This document shows, one piece after another, positions 1-6,565 of a DNA stretch of 6,714 nt. The DNA is from Candidatus Woesearchaeota archaeon (GTDB lineage Archaea > Nanobdellota > Nanobdellia > Woesearchaeales > WJKV01): NCBI GenBank assembly GCA_019322855.1, contig JAHWIA010000044.1:1-6714 (forward strand). Direction: 5' to 3'. The first letter of the stretch is position 1. Each line of letters begins with the position of its first letter. The notes under the pieces are model-generated. The model saw only the letters and a program-made list of their open reading frames with translations, was not told the DNA's origin and ran no database searches. The position numbers and the translations under genes were made by a program.

Positions 1-432
1 AGCATCAAGATAACTGGTTCTGGAAACTTATCTGATGCAGACATAGATAAGATGAAGAAAGAAGCAGAGAAGTTTGCAGAAGAGGACAAGAAACAGAAAG
101 AAAAAATAGAGACAGAGAACGAGGCAGACAGCATAATCAGGCAGGGTAAGAAGACTCTCGAGGAGTTCGGTGAAAAGATAGACAAGAATCTGAAAGAAAA
201 GATAGAGAACGGCCTGAAGGATCTTGAAGAGAAAAGAAAGCAGGGAGATCATGAGCAGTTGAGAAAAGCAATCGATGAATTCAACAAGACACTGCAGGAG
301 ATTGGCTCGCAAGTCTATCAGCAGGCTGCTGCGCAACAAAAAGCAGAGCAAGGAACAGGAGAGAAGAAAGAAGAAAAGAAAACTGATGAAAATGTTGTAG
401 ACGCAGACTTCAAGGAAGAGGAGAGCAAATAA
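1..432 (+). CDS. dnaK: DnaK (Hsp70) molecular chaperone, C-terminal part only
   Basis: This is the last 143 codons of an Hsp70 chaperone; the start lies left of the window. Frame 1 is open from base 1 to TAA at 430-432. The first residues (ITGSGNLSDADIDKMKKEAE) match the junction where the beta-sandwich substrate-binding domain passes into the helical lid, a very conserved Hsp70 signature. The lid follows as charged amphipathic helices, then a Gln/Ala stretch and a Lys/Glu-rich disordered tail ending in DADFKEEESK, close to the usual DnaK ending. The ATPase domain and most of the substrate-binding domain are not visible. DnaK binds exposed hydrophobic segments of cytoplasmic proteins in an ATP-driven cycle stimulated by DnaJ, which is encoded three genes downstream. 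A 1-base gap to the next gene implies an operon. An internal ATG at 52 is not the start, because homology extends upstream of it. Confidence 0.95.
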   Translation, partial: SIKITGSGNLSDADIDKMKKEAEKFAEEDKKQKEKIETENEADSIIRQGKKTLEEFGEKIDKNLKEKIENGLKDLEEKRKQGDHEQLRKAIDEFNKTLQEIGSQVYQQAAAQQKAEQGTGEKKEEKKTDENVVDADFKEEESK

Positions 433-433
433 G

Positions 434-643
434 ATGGTCGAAGAAGAGCAGAAAGAGAAAAAACAAAAACATTTATTAATCCGGGTCTTGTTTGATGACC
501 AAGGGACCAGCTTCAGGATAGACATGCAGAAAGCAGGCATGACTACACAGGAAGCCCTTGGCATATTGGAGATCGCAAAGACACAGCTGATCGCAGAGGT
601 CAAGCAAAACCAAGTTGTTACTTCGCACGAAGACAAGAAATAA
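434..643 (+). CDS. Small conserved-looking hypothetical protein in the dnaK-dnaJ operon
   Basis: A 69-residue protein that I do not recognise. It starts 1 base after the dnaK stop, with a purine-rich GGAAGAGGAG stretch (413-422) inside the dnaK 3' end as a likely ribosome binding site. Layout: a charged Glu/Lys/Gln N-terminus (1-12), a probable beta hairpin (about 13-31, LLIRVLFDDQGTSFRIDM), then one amphipathic helix (about 36-57, TTQEALGILEIAKTQLIAEV) and a short polar tail. There are no Cys residues, signal peptide or membrane segment, so it is likely a small soluble alpha/beta protein. Its place between a chaperone and a phosphoesterase suggests co-expression. A chaperone accessory role is possible, but nothing in the sequence shows it. 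The codon use and operon-like spacing make it a real gene rather than a chance ORF. Confidence 0.8.
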   Translation: MVEEEQKEKKQKHLLIRVLFDDQGTSFRIDMQKAGMTTQEALGILEIAKTQLIAEVKQNQVVTSHEDKK

Positions 644-663
644 CAACAGAGAGGCGAAAATAC

Positions 664-1758
664 ATGCATATAATCAACCAGGATCTAATAGACAGATTTA
701 TTGAGTTCATACACAACATAAAACCAAATGATAAAATCGCTATTTTTTACGACAATGATCCTGACGGAGTGTGTTCTGGCGTCTTATTGTACAAGGCATT
801 GAAGAACCTTCTCGGATGCGAGCCTGTGATCTTTGAATGCGCACCCCATGATGAAACTTCTTATTATGACGAGATTATTGTCCGCCTAAAAAGAAAGAAT
901 GTCAACAAGATATTCATACTGGACCTTGTTGTAGAAAGCAGGCATGAAGTCATGAAGAAACTCGAAGAGTTTGCAGAATTGGTGATAATCGACCATCATC
1001 CGCTCGAGAAGAACATCAGTTCAGATAGAACGATATTCATCAAGCCTGAATTGTATGTGATAGGCATCAATCCGACAAGATACTGCACAACTAAACAGGT
1101 GTTTGATCTCTTGTCGCACGTGATTGACATATCAAAATATGAATGGCTCGCAGTTATGGGCATAATAGGAGATTATGCGTACGACAGCTGGCAGGACTTC
1201 ATGGAGCATTGCTTCAGGAAGTACGATGTTAAGGAAGAGCCTGACATCTACCAGACAATGTTCGGCAAGGCTACAAGATACCTTAATTATGTCAGGACAA
1301 TAGACAACAAAGAAGTGAAAGAGGTCGCGGAATATCTTCTTAAGATAGAGGATTTCGGGACTGCGTTCAGCATACTTGAAAGATACAAAAAGATAGAAGA
1401 CGAAATCAATAAATTCATTGACGGATATGAAAAATTTTCAGAAGAATATCCTGAAAAAGATCTCTTGATCGTTCATGTACAGACTGCTTACAAGATCAAC
1501 AGCAGTGTCGCCACGCAATTGAGCAGGAAGAGATTTCCAAGAAAAGTTGTCATAACTTATTTTTTCACAGACGGTCATGTCTGGGTCAGTGCGAGAAGAC
1601 AGGACGGAAAAGCAGACATGGGCAAACTTTTGAGGAAATGCATAGAAGGTTTTGAAGAAGCTAATGCAGGCGGACACGTACCTGCTGCAGGATGCAGTAT
1701 ATTGAAAGAAGATTGGCCAGAATTCAAGAAGAGATTGATAGAAAATACAGGAAAATAA
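664..1758 (+). CDS. DHH/DHHA1-family phosphoesterase (RecJ/NrnA-like)
   Basis: A 364-residue DHH-superfamily phosphoesterase, expected to hydrolyse phosphodiester bonds in single-stranded nucleic acid, short oligonucleotides or a cyclic dinucleotide using two divalent metal ions. Metal-binding motifs appear in order: motif I DNDPDG (residues 30-35), motif II with Asp87 in FILDL, motif III IIDHH (Asp110-His111-His112), and motif IV GIIGD (Asp170). The C-terminal DHHA1 substrate-binding domain carries GGHVPAAG (336-343). Length fits a minimal DHH-DHHA1 protein and is shorter than bacterial RecJ, since no OB-fold domain is visible. A GAGG element at 651-654, 9 bases before the ATG, supports this start. 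It sits 20 bases after the small upstream gene and 4 bases before dnaJ, so it is probably in the chaperone operon. Archaeal DHH proteins include RecJ-like nucleases, nanoRNases and the replisome-associated GAN; the sequence alone does not separate these. Confidence 0.9.
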   Translation: MHIINQDLIDRFIEFIHNIKPNDKIAIFYDNDPDGVCSGVLLYKALKNLLGCEPVIFECAPHDETSYYDEIIVRLKRKNVNKIFILDLVVESRHEVMKKLEEFAELVIIDHHPLEKNISSDRTIFIKPELYVIGINPTRYCTTKQVFDLLSHVIDISKYEWLAVMGIIGDYAYDSWQDFMEHCFRKYDVKEEPDIYQTMFGKATRYLNYVRTIDNKEVKEVAEYLLKIEDFGTAFSILERYKKIEDEINKFIDGYEKFSEEYPEKDLLIVHVQTAYKINSSVATQLSRKRFPRKVVITYFFTDGHVWVSARRQDGKADMGKLLRKCIEGFEEANAGGHVPAAGCSILKEDWPEFKKRLIENTGK

Positions 1759-1762
1759 GAAG

Positions 1763-2860
1763 ATGGCAAAAGACTATTACGATATTCTAGGAGTTTCAAA
1801 AGAAGCGACTAAAGAAGAGATAAAGAAAGCTTACAAGAAATTAGCTAAAAAATATCATCCTGATGTAAATAAAAGTCCTGACGCAGAGAAAAAGTTTAAA
1901 GAAATAAATGAAGCTGCTTCTGTCCTTGCAGATAACAAGAAAAGAGAACAGTATGACAGGTTCGGAAGTGCAGAAGGCATCGGCGGTTTTGATTTCAGAG
2001 GTTTTGATTTTGGCGGAGGATTCGGCGGAATCAATTTTGACGAGATCTTTGAGATGTTCACAGGAGGGATGAATCCTTTCGGCAGAAGAAGCAGGAGGCA
2101 AGGCCCTATCAGAGGAAATGATTTAGCTTATGATCTTGATATTGATCTTGAAGACGCTGCATTCGGTGCAGAAAAACAGATTCTTGTTCCTGTTCTTGTG
2201 GCGTGCGAAAAATGCAATGGAAGCGGTGCAGAAGATCCTGATGACATTGAGACTTGTCATGACTGCAACGGCTCTGGTTATGTCAAGAGAAGCAGCAGGA
2301 CTCCATTCGGCATCTTTGCAACGACATCATCCTGCAGAACTTGCGGAGGCACTGGAAAGTACATCAAGAATTTATGTTCTTATTGTGACGGCGAAGGAAG
2401 AGTGCATAAAAATAATAAAATAACAGTCGACATTCCAAAAGGCGTGCACACTGGTACAAGACTTCGTCTTGCAGGCAAGGGAGAGGCTGGCCTGAAAGGA
2501 GGAAGAGCAGGAGACCTTTACATCATAATCAGGGTCAAGGAACACGAAATCTTTGAAAGAAGAAACAATGACATCTATGTCCGGGTTCCAATATCATTTG
2601 CGCAGGCAGCTCTTGGCGCAGAGATCGAAGCGCCAACCTTGAAAGGAAAAGCAAAACTTAAAGTGCCTGCCGGCACGCAGACAAACACATTGTTTAAACT
2701 GAAGGGAAAGGGCATACCCAGCTTGAGCGGGTACGGGTCAGGAGACGAGTTTGTCCAGGTCATAATCGAGGTGCCTAAGAAGCTTACAGCAAAGCAGAAA
2801 AAGCTCTTGAAAGAGTTCGATTCCTCGCTCGGCAAGAAGAAATTCAAGATATTTAAATAG
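1763..2860 (+). CDS. dnaJ: Chaperone protein DnaJ (type I Hsp40)
   Basis: A full-length 365-residue Hsp40 co-chaperone that delivers unfolded clients to DnaK and stimulates its ATPase. Domains in order: the J domain (about 4-67) with YHPDVNK and the catalytic HPD at 32-34; a Gly/Phe-rich linker (about 68-107); a cysteine-rich zinc domain with four CxxCxGxG repeats (C148-G155, C165-G172, C191-G198, C205-G212) that binds two zinc ions; and the C-terminal beta-sandwich client-binding domains (about 213-350) with typical DLYIIIRVKEHEIFERRNND and GTQTNTLFKLKGKG segments. All parts of a type I (DnaJA) protein are present, with the usual length. ATG 1763 follows the phosphoesterase stop by 4 bases, and the J domain begins immediately, which fixes the start. 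Only a weak AGGA lies upstream, suggesting translational coupling. It is the last gene of the chaperone operon; TATA boxes for the next gene begin about 20 bases after its stop. Confidence 0.97.
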   Translation: MAKDYYDILGVSKEATKEEIKKAYKKLAKKYHPDVNKSPDAEKKFKEINEAASVLADNKKREQYDRFGSAEGIGGFDFRGFDFGGGFGGINFDEIFEMFTGGMNPFGRRSRRQGPIRGNDLAYDLDIDLEDAAFGAEKQILVPVLVACEKCNGSGAEDPDDIETCHDCNGSGYVKRSSRTPFGIFATTSSCRTCGGTGKYIKNLCSYCDGEGRVHKNNKITVDIPKGVHTGTRLRLAGKGEAGLKGGRAGDLYIIIRVKEHEIFERRNNDIYVRVPISFAQAALGAEIEAPTLKGKAKLKVPAGTQTNTLFKLKGKGIPSLSGYGSGDEFVQVIIEVPKKLTAKQKKLLKEFDSSLGKKKFKIFK

Positions 2861-2878
2861 ACTCATTCTATACATGGC

Positions 2879-2910
2879 CTTTATAAAGGACTGCATAAGC
2901 TTTATAAATA
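2879..2910 (+). promoter_or_regulatory. Tandem archaeal TATA boxes upstream of the kinase gene
   Basis: Two near-identical TATA elements lie 22 bases apart, about two helical turns: CTTTATAAAG (2879-2888) and CTTTATAAATA (2900-2910). The second would place transcription start near 2930, shortly before a GAGG Shine-Dalgarno-like site (2936-2939) and ATG 2946. The first would start near 2908. Both lie downstream of the in-frame ATG at 2874, which argues that ATG is not used. The duplication could mean alternative starts or one working and one vestigial box. Confidence 0.6.
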
Positions 2911-2945
2911 GCTCACAGAATAGTTATCACCAGTTGAGGACTAAA

Positions 2946-4691
2946 ATGGCTGAAATCCTATCTACACAAACAGGAGGCGGATCTGCTGAAAATAATGCAT
3001 CTCGATTTGATAGTGCTAAGAATGATGTGACTACTAGCAGAAGTAATTTTCTTTATGTATGTGATCCTGTATTTGTCAAGAAAGGAACTGAAGAAGGTTT
3101 TGTAAAAGGAGAACAGTTGAGATGCTATGAAATCAGAACAAAGATAGGTTTAGGCGGACAGGCAGTCACTTTCAGAGGAAAAAAGGATCCTAAAAAAGTA
3201 ACAAAAGATACATTGATGCAGCAGTTCGTAAGACAGAGAGCGCACGATCTTGCAGTTGAAAAAAATAAAGGTTTGGGAGATCTAGGTTCTTTTATTGACA
3301 GGGCTGAAAAAGAAGGAGAAGCTATCTGGGAGGATAGAGGAAAAAGAGGCCTGAGAAAAGCTCTTGAAGAGATTATTGAAAAAAGAAGAGAAAAATTACC
3401 GGATCTAAGAACTCCGGGCGATGATGTGTGCATAAGAATCACAAAAACATTGAATGAGAATCAAGCAATGAGAATGAACAGGGAAAGAGCGATGTCTGGC
3501 ATGATGCACCCAAATATTGTTTATGTACATAACTCAGGAGTTATATGTGAAAGAGGGGTTTTCGTATCTGAACTTGTAAAAGGAATAGTCGAGCCTTATA
3601 GTTTTTCTCTTGACCAATTGATTGGAGGAATCATACACGCTGCAAAAGGCCTGCACTATCTTCATCAAAACGGAGTTTTCCATAGGGATGTCAAGCCTGA
3701 GAACATCTTATTCAAGAGACCTAACGGCACAAACATCAAGGCGAAAGTCATTGATTATGGCCTGGCAAAGATTGTTGATTTTGAAAAAGGAAGCAATAGA
3801 CTTACATTGTCGCAGGAATTGCTCGGCACCCCATTGTATGCATCCCCTGAACAAATAGAATCTTCAAAATATGCTGATGCGCAGAGCGACATCTATTCAT
3901 TAGGTGCAACACTATATGAGATTCTTACTTGGGAAAGCCCTATCCCTTACAATCCCAACGAAGGAGATGTAGCAATAGTCATGGGAATAATAAAGAATCT
4001 TGAAAATAAATTCTACGGCAGAGAAAGTCTAAAACCTACAAGAATAATGAATGTCGACAGAAGGATCACATTGAGGGAATTATTCGGGCTGTCTTTAAGA
4101 GACCAGAAAAAGAAAAAAAATGGAAACGGAAAATTCTTAGAAATCAAGAGAGACGATATTGAAACACACAATGTAAGAATCTGCAATACATTCAGGGAAG
4201 CAGGACTGAAGCTATGGAGGCACAAACAGTATCATAATCTCATGAAGAAACTAGAATATCTTGAACTGATCACTGCATGCATGATGCATCCAGGAGAGAA
4301 TGACAGTACTGATCAAGAAGGAAACTTGCTCCATACAAGAAGATACAGATATCAGACAATGGATGATGTCATTTCAGATCTAGAATCTATTTTGGAAGAC
4401 GAGCAGCCTATGATTGCTTTGGAACTGATTTCTAAAAAATATAACGATGCAAAGAGCAGATCAAGAGATCAATACATACACGAAATATTTTCAGACAGAA
4501 GCAGATATGCTAAAAGGACAATCTCTGACAGGCTTACCAGCGGAATTTCATATTCTGCAAAAGCGACTGCAGCAGTATTAGGAGGTTTAGTATTTGGAGG
4601 CACTGCCGGCTATCTATTAAACCACTATTTGCACATAGGCGATAAGGTAGCAAATTTCGTATCAGACATTGCCGGCAACCTGCCAAATTGA
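2946..4691 (+). CDS. Atypical Hanks-type Ser/Thr protein kinase with C-terminal membrane anchor
   Basis: A 581-residue eukaryotic-like protein kinase that should transfer phosphate from ATP to Ser/Thr of unknown substrates. Visible motifs: a glycine-rich loop GLGGQAVTFRG (68-78); a beta3 strand VCIRITK (161-167) with Arg164 where the VAIK Lys is expected; a likely alphaC Glu180 before HPNIV (188-192); the complete catalytic loop HRDVKPEN (246-253); DYG in place of DFG (270-272); GTPLYASPEQ (294-303); alphaF DIYSLG (315-320); and the final helix RYQTMDDVISDLESIL (468-483). Some 80 charged residues (about 81-158) are inserted between beta2 and beta3, and about 100 between alphaG and alphaH. A hydrophobic Gly/Ala-rich segment (about 541-558) near the C-terminus looks like a membrane anchor with the kinase inside the cell. 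I chose ATG 2946 over the in-frame ATG 2874 because GAGG precedes it and TATA boxes lie between the two. It is preceded by dnaJ but has its own promoter. Confidence 0.88.
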   Translation: MAEILSTQTGGGSAENNASRFDSAKNDVTTSRSNFLYVCDPVFVKKGTEEGFVKGEQLRCYEIRTKIGLGGQAVTFRGKKDPKKVTKDTLMQQFVRQRAHDLAVEKNKGLGDLGSFIDRAEKEGEAIWEDRGKRGLRKALEEIIEKRREKLPDLRTPGDDVCIRITKTLNENQAMRMNRERAMSGMMHPNIVYVHNSGVICERGVFVSELVKGIVEPYSFSLDQLIGGIIHAAKGLHYLHQNGVFHRDVKPENILFKRPNGTNIKAKVIDYGLAKIVDFEKGSNRLTLSQELLGTPLYASPEQIESSKYADAQSDIYSLGATLYEILTWESPIPYNPNEGDVAIVMGIIKNLENKFYGRESLKPTRIMNVDRRITLRELFGLSLRDQKKKKNGNGKFLEIKRDDIETHNVRICNTFREAGLKLWRHKQYHNLMKKLEYLELITACMMHPGENDSTDQEGNLLHTRRYRYQTMDDVISDLESILEDEQPMIALELISKKYNDAKSRSRDQYIHEIFSDRSRYAKRTISDRLTSGISYSAKATAAVLGGLVFGGTAGYLLNHYLHIGDKVANFVSDIAGNLPN

Positions 4692-4713
4692 CTACTTCTA
4701 AGTGGTTAGAAAT

Positions 4714-4730
4714 CGAAACATTTATATATT
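4714..4730 (+). promoter_or_regulatory. Archaeal BRE/TATA promoter for the zinc-ribbon/HAD pair
   Basis: A purine-rich BRE-like CGAAAC (4714-4719) sits directly before ATTTATATATT (4720-4730), a strong archaeal TATA box. Transcription would begin near 4750. The short leader then contains GGGGGA (4755-4760), a Shine-Dalgarno-like site 6 bases before ATG 4767. This arrangement supports the very short gene at 4767 as real. Confidence 0.7.
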
Positions 4731-4766
4731 CGCTATCATAATTTAAGTTCAATTGGGGGAACTTAG

Positions 4767-4916
4767 ATGGCTGAATTAAGGAAATGTCTTAGATGCGGAC
4801 AGGATATACAATCATATTCACCTATGAGGAAGTGGTGCTTTGAGTGCCGAAAGAAAGTAGGAATCGAACAGGCCAGAGCACGGAAGATAGCCAGACTAAA
4901 GTTGAAGAAGAAATAA
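4767..4916 (+). CDS. 49-residue zinc-ribbon protein with basic tail
   Basis: A small protein read as M-A-E-L-R-K-C-L-R-C-G and onward, ending at TAA 4914-4916. Two CxxC knuckles (Cys7/Cys10 and Cys24/Cys27) are separated by 13 residues, the classic spacing for a four-Cys zinc ribbon. The segment after them (about 28-49) is strongly basic with many Lys/Arg, ending LKLKKK, which suits binding of RNA, DNA or the ribosome. The family is not recognised beyond this fold. A clear TATA promoter (4714-4730) and a GGGGGA ribosome binding site precede the ATG. The stop is one base before the HAD hydrolase ATG, so the two are co-transcribed and probably translationally coupled. It is short enough to be missed by length cut-offs. 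Confidence 0.8.
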   Translation: MAELRKCLRCGQDIQSYSPMRKWCFECRKKVGIEQARARKIARLKLKKK

Positions 4917-4917
4917 A

Positions 4918-5808
4918 ATGATAGATAAATTCTGTTTATTCGTGGAACCAAAGAAAACAATTGTTGAAGAGGAGGATCCACAGCCCCATACATGCTCGCT
5001 CAGGTATCCTGATTTCTGTGTTGCTACTGCTTATGACCGCGATGAAAATACTGAATCTCAAATATACATCCATCCTACTGCAAGACATTGTCCTTTATTC
5101 ACGACAGATCCTCAGGCAGCAGAACAGATAAGAGCTTTATACAAACAGTTCAGGACATTCATTCCAGAAGGAATAGAAGCTGTGCTTTTTGATGTTGATG
5201 GTGTGCTGATAGATTCTCTTGGTCCGCATGTAGATTTCTGCAGGGACATGAATGAAAGATTCAATGTTGGATTGACAGTGCCTCTGCCTGAAGACGGAAA
5301 ACAGATCGCAGGAAATCCGATGGATAATTTCCTGAGGAATGCTGGTTTTCCAGAAGAACTGATTTCAGAAATAATGGGCATCTATGAAAGAGAGTTTGGC
5401 ACAAACTATCCTGTCAGACCGTTTCCTGCTGCACACAATATGCTTGCCATGCTGAACATGGACAAAGTAAAGACAAGAATCGTGTCTTCTAACAACAGGG
5501 CGAATGTTGATGTTGCCTTGGAAAAATCACTGCAGTTTGTTGATAGCATTTATACTATAGATACTTGCGACGGAAAAGCAGACGGAATACATAAGACACT
5601 GGAAGATCTTTCTGTCCAGCCTAATAGAACAGTATTTGTAGGAGACACATTGAAAGACTACAGAGCTGCAAGAGAAAACAATGTTTATTTCATCGGCGTC
5701 AGTTATGGCTGGGAAATCGGGCAAGAACACGATCATCTATTTCCTGTAAAGACTTCTGTGCCATTTTTGATAGATAAATTGAAAGAACTTGTAAAAACAA
5801 GGGCCTAA
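4918..5808 (+). CDS. HAD-superfamily hydrolase with Cys/His-rich N-terminal extension
   Basis: A 296-residue HAD phosphatase-like hydrolase. The catalytic core starts near residue 86, and all four HAD motifs are present: motif I DVDGVLIDS (92-100, nucleophile Asp92, acid/base Asp94); motif II VSSNN (189-193); motif III Lys220 in DGKADG; and motif IV VGDTLKDYRAA (241-251, Asp243 and Asp247). An alpha-helical cap (about 105-165) between motifs I and II fits subfamily I, as in phosphoglycolate phosphatase or beta-phosphoglucomutase. The substrate is unknown. The first 85 residues are not part of a normal HAD domain and carry H24, C26, C34, H52, H57 and C58, which could bind zinc. No ATG occurs between 4918 and the core, so the extension belongs to the ORF. 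Its TAA (5806-5808) lies within one copy of a 16-base repeat and overlaps the opposing gene by 4 bases. Confidence 0.88.
   Translation: MIDKFCLFVEPKKTIVEEEDPQPHTCSLRYPDFCVATAYDRDENTESQIYIHPTARHCPLFTTDPQAAEQIRALYKQFRTFIPEGIEAVLFDVDGVLIDSLGPHVDFCRDMNERFNVGLTVPLPEDGKQIAGNPMDNFLRNAGFPEELISEIMGIYEREFGTNYPVRPFPAAHNMLAMLNMDKVKTRIVSSNNRANVDVALEKSLQFVDSIYTIDTCDGKADGIHKTLEDLSVQPNRTVFVGDTLKDYRAARENNVYFIGVSYGWEIGQEHDHLFPVKTSVPFLIDKLKELVKTRA
5788..5801. repeat. Small perfect hairpin at the HAD gene 3' end
   Basis: CTTGT (5788-5792) and ACAAG (5797-5801) form a perfect 5-bp inverted repeat around AAAA. Read on the minus strand this is CTTGT-TTTT-ACAAG, with a run of five T about 8 bases past the stop of the opposing gene, so it could serve as an archaeal oligo-T terminator for that gene. 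It overlaps the left copy of the 16-base direct repeat. The right copy has a similar hairpin, TTGTT-AAA-AACAA (6587-6599). Confidence 0.4.
5792..5807. repeat. 16-base direct repeat, left copy
   Basis: The sequence TAAAAACAAGGGCCTA at 5792-5807 is identical to 6591-6606. This copy encodes the end of the HAD protein (its last residues KTRA and two bases of the stop) and covers the stop codon of the minus-strand receiver-like gene. Together the copies bracket that gene, 799 bases apart. A perfect 16-base match is not expected by chance in a window this size, though A-richness weakens the statistic. Confidence 0.75.
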
Positions 5809-6548
5809 ACTCTTAGTTTTCTCTCTAGTGCGCCAACTGCTCTTTCCCAGAATTCCGGACTTGCTTTATCGTCTTCTCTACCTTGTGCACAATCTATTAA
5901 TGTCCAACCTTCTCTAGAAGCATAGTTTTGTATTGGTTGAGTAAGCATGTCGTGATGGTATGTTGAGGTCGCCAAAATAACCGGTAAACTTAATCCGTCA
6001 GCTCTTTCAGCAATCAATAGACCAAGAGGCTGGTTCACTTCTGATTCTTTCATTGCTTTCATAAGTGCTCCATAATAATCTCTTGGAGCATCCTTTTCAT
6101 AATACAACATACCTAGTGAATTCTTAGCGATTAATGTAGCAGCTTCTTTACCTAGTGTAGTGCTGACTTTTTCAATCGCTCTAAAAATTGGACTTTGTAA
6201 ACCTTCTTTCACAGTTCCTAGTACAAATCTTGCAAATTTCCTCATGTCTTGGTCTTCTAAATTTACATATTGTCCTAAAACTTCTAGACCTTCGACTATT
6301 TTTCTTTCGCCAGGATCTGATTCAGCCATTCTTCCTACTAATTCAACTCCCAAATCGATGTTTCCACTACCAGTTATATTAGGAAAAAAACAATCAGATA
6401 TCACACCGTCAAATTCTGGATTTTTTAATTTACTTACAGTTTCAGAATAATCTTTTGCCAATTCTACAACATGGCTTCTTGAAGCCAAATACTCTTCTGC
6501 TGGGCTTGCGTATTTTGGGTTGTCTTCGACCAATAATATTCTTGCCAT
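5805..6548 (-). CDS. Receiver-like (CheY-fold) protein with large internal insertion
   Basis: A 247-residue protein starting like a response-regulator receiver domain: ARILLVEDN (2-10) gives beta1 and the acidic pocket Glu8/Asp9, and FDGVISD (46-52) gives beta3 with Asp52 as probable phosphoacceptor. In an ordinary receiver, beta4 would follow within about 25-30 residues. Here a long, mostly helical segment (about 57-185) comes first, then a beta4-like LPVILATST (188-196) with Thr194/Ser195 in the switch position, a beta5-like WTLIDC (215-220) and a final helix (232-245). The invariant beta5 Lys is not in its usual place; CAQG follows beta5. No DNA-binding output domain is present. The gene converges on the HAD gene with a 4-base overlap and has a TATA box implying a leaderless or nearly leaderless transcript. 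It lies between two copies of a 16-base repeat. No histidine kinase is in the window, so its partner is unknown. Confidence 0.75.
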   Translation of the reverse strand: MARILLVEDNPKYASPAEEYLASRSHVVELAKDYSETVSKLKNPEFDGVISDCFFPNITGSGNIDLGVELVGRMAESDPGERKIVEGLEVLGQYVNLEDQDMRKFARFVLGTVKEGLQSPIFRAIEKVSTTLGKEAATLIAKNSLGMLYYEKDAPRDYYGALMKAMKESEVNQPLGLLIAERADGLSLPVILATSTYHHDMLTQPIQNYASREGWTLIDCAQGREDDKASPEFWERAVGALERKLRV

Positions 6549-6565
6549 TTTCTCTCTTTTTTGTT

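Noticed and set aside
28..669. Long minus-strand ORF (213 codons) opposite dnaK and the small gene
   Set aside because: Its product is an extreme Leu/Phe/Cys/Ser-rich string, the usual antisense of Lys/Glu-rich coding sequence. The plus strand has clear Hsp70 homology.
2130..2423. Second plus-strand ORF within dnaJ
   Set aside because: It overlaps the zinc-motif region of DnaJ in another frame and has no domain, promoter or ribosome binding site of its own.
2874..2945. Upstream in-frame start for the kinase at ATG 2874
   Set aside because: No ribosome binding site precedes it, and both TATA boxes lie after it. ATG 2946 has GAGG at suitable spacing.
4101..4125. A-rich run (A8) in the kinase as a programmed frameshift site
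   Set aside because: The kinase frame is continuous through it, with the last kinase helix and membrane segment in the same frame downstream. It encodes a plain Lys-rich linker.
4691..4708. Imperfect inverted repeat after the kinase stop as a terminator
   Set aside because: Only about four pairs form with a workable loop, and no T run follows. It is too weak to call.
6160..6450. Plus-strand ORFs opposite the receiver-like gene
   Set aside because: They are low-complexity antisense readings without start signals. The minus strand shows the receiver-like motifs.
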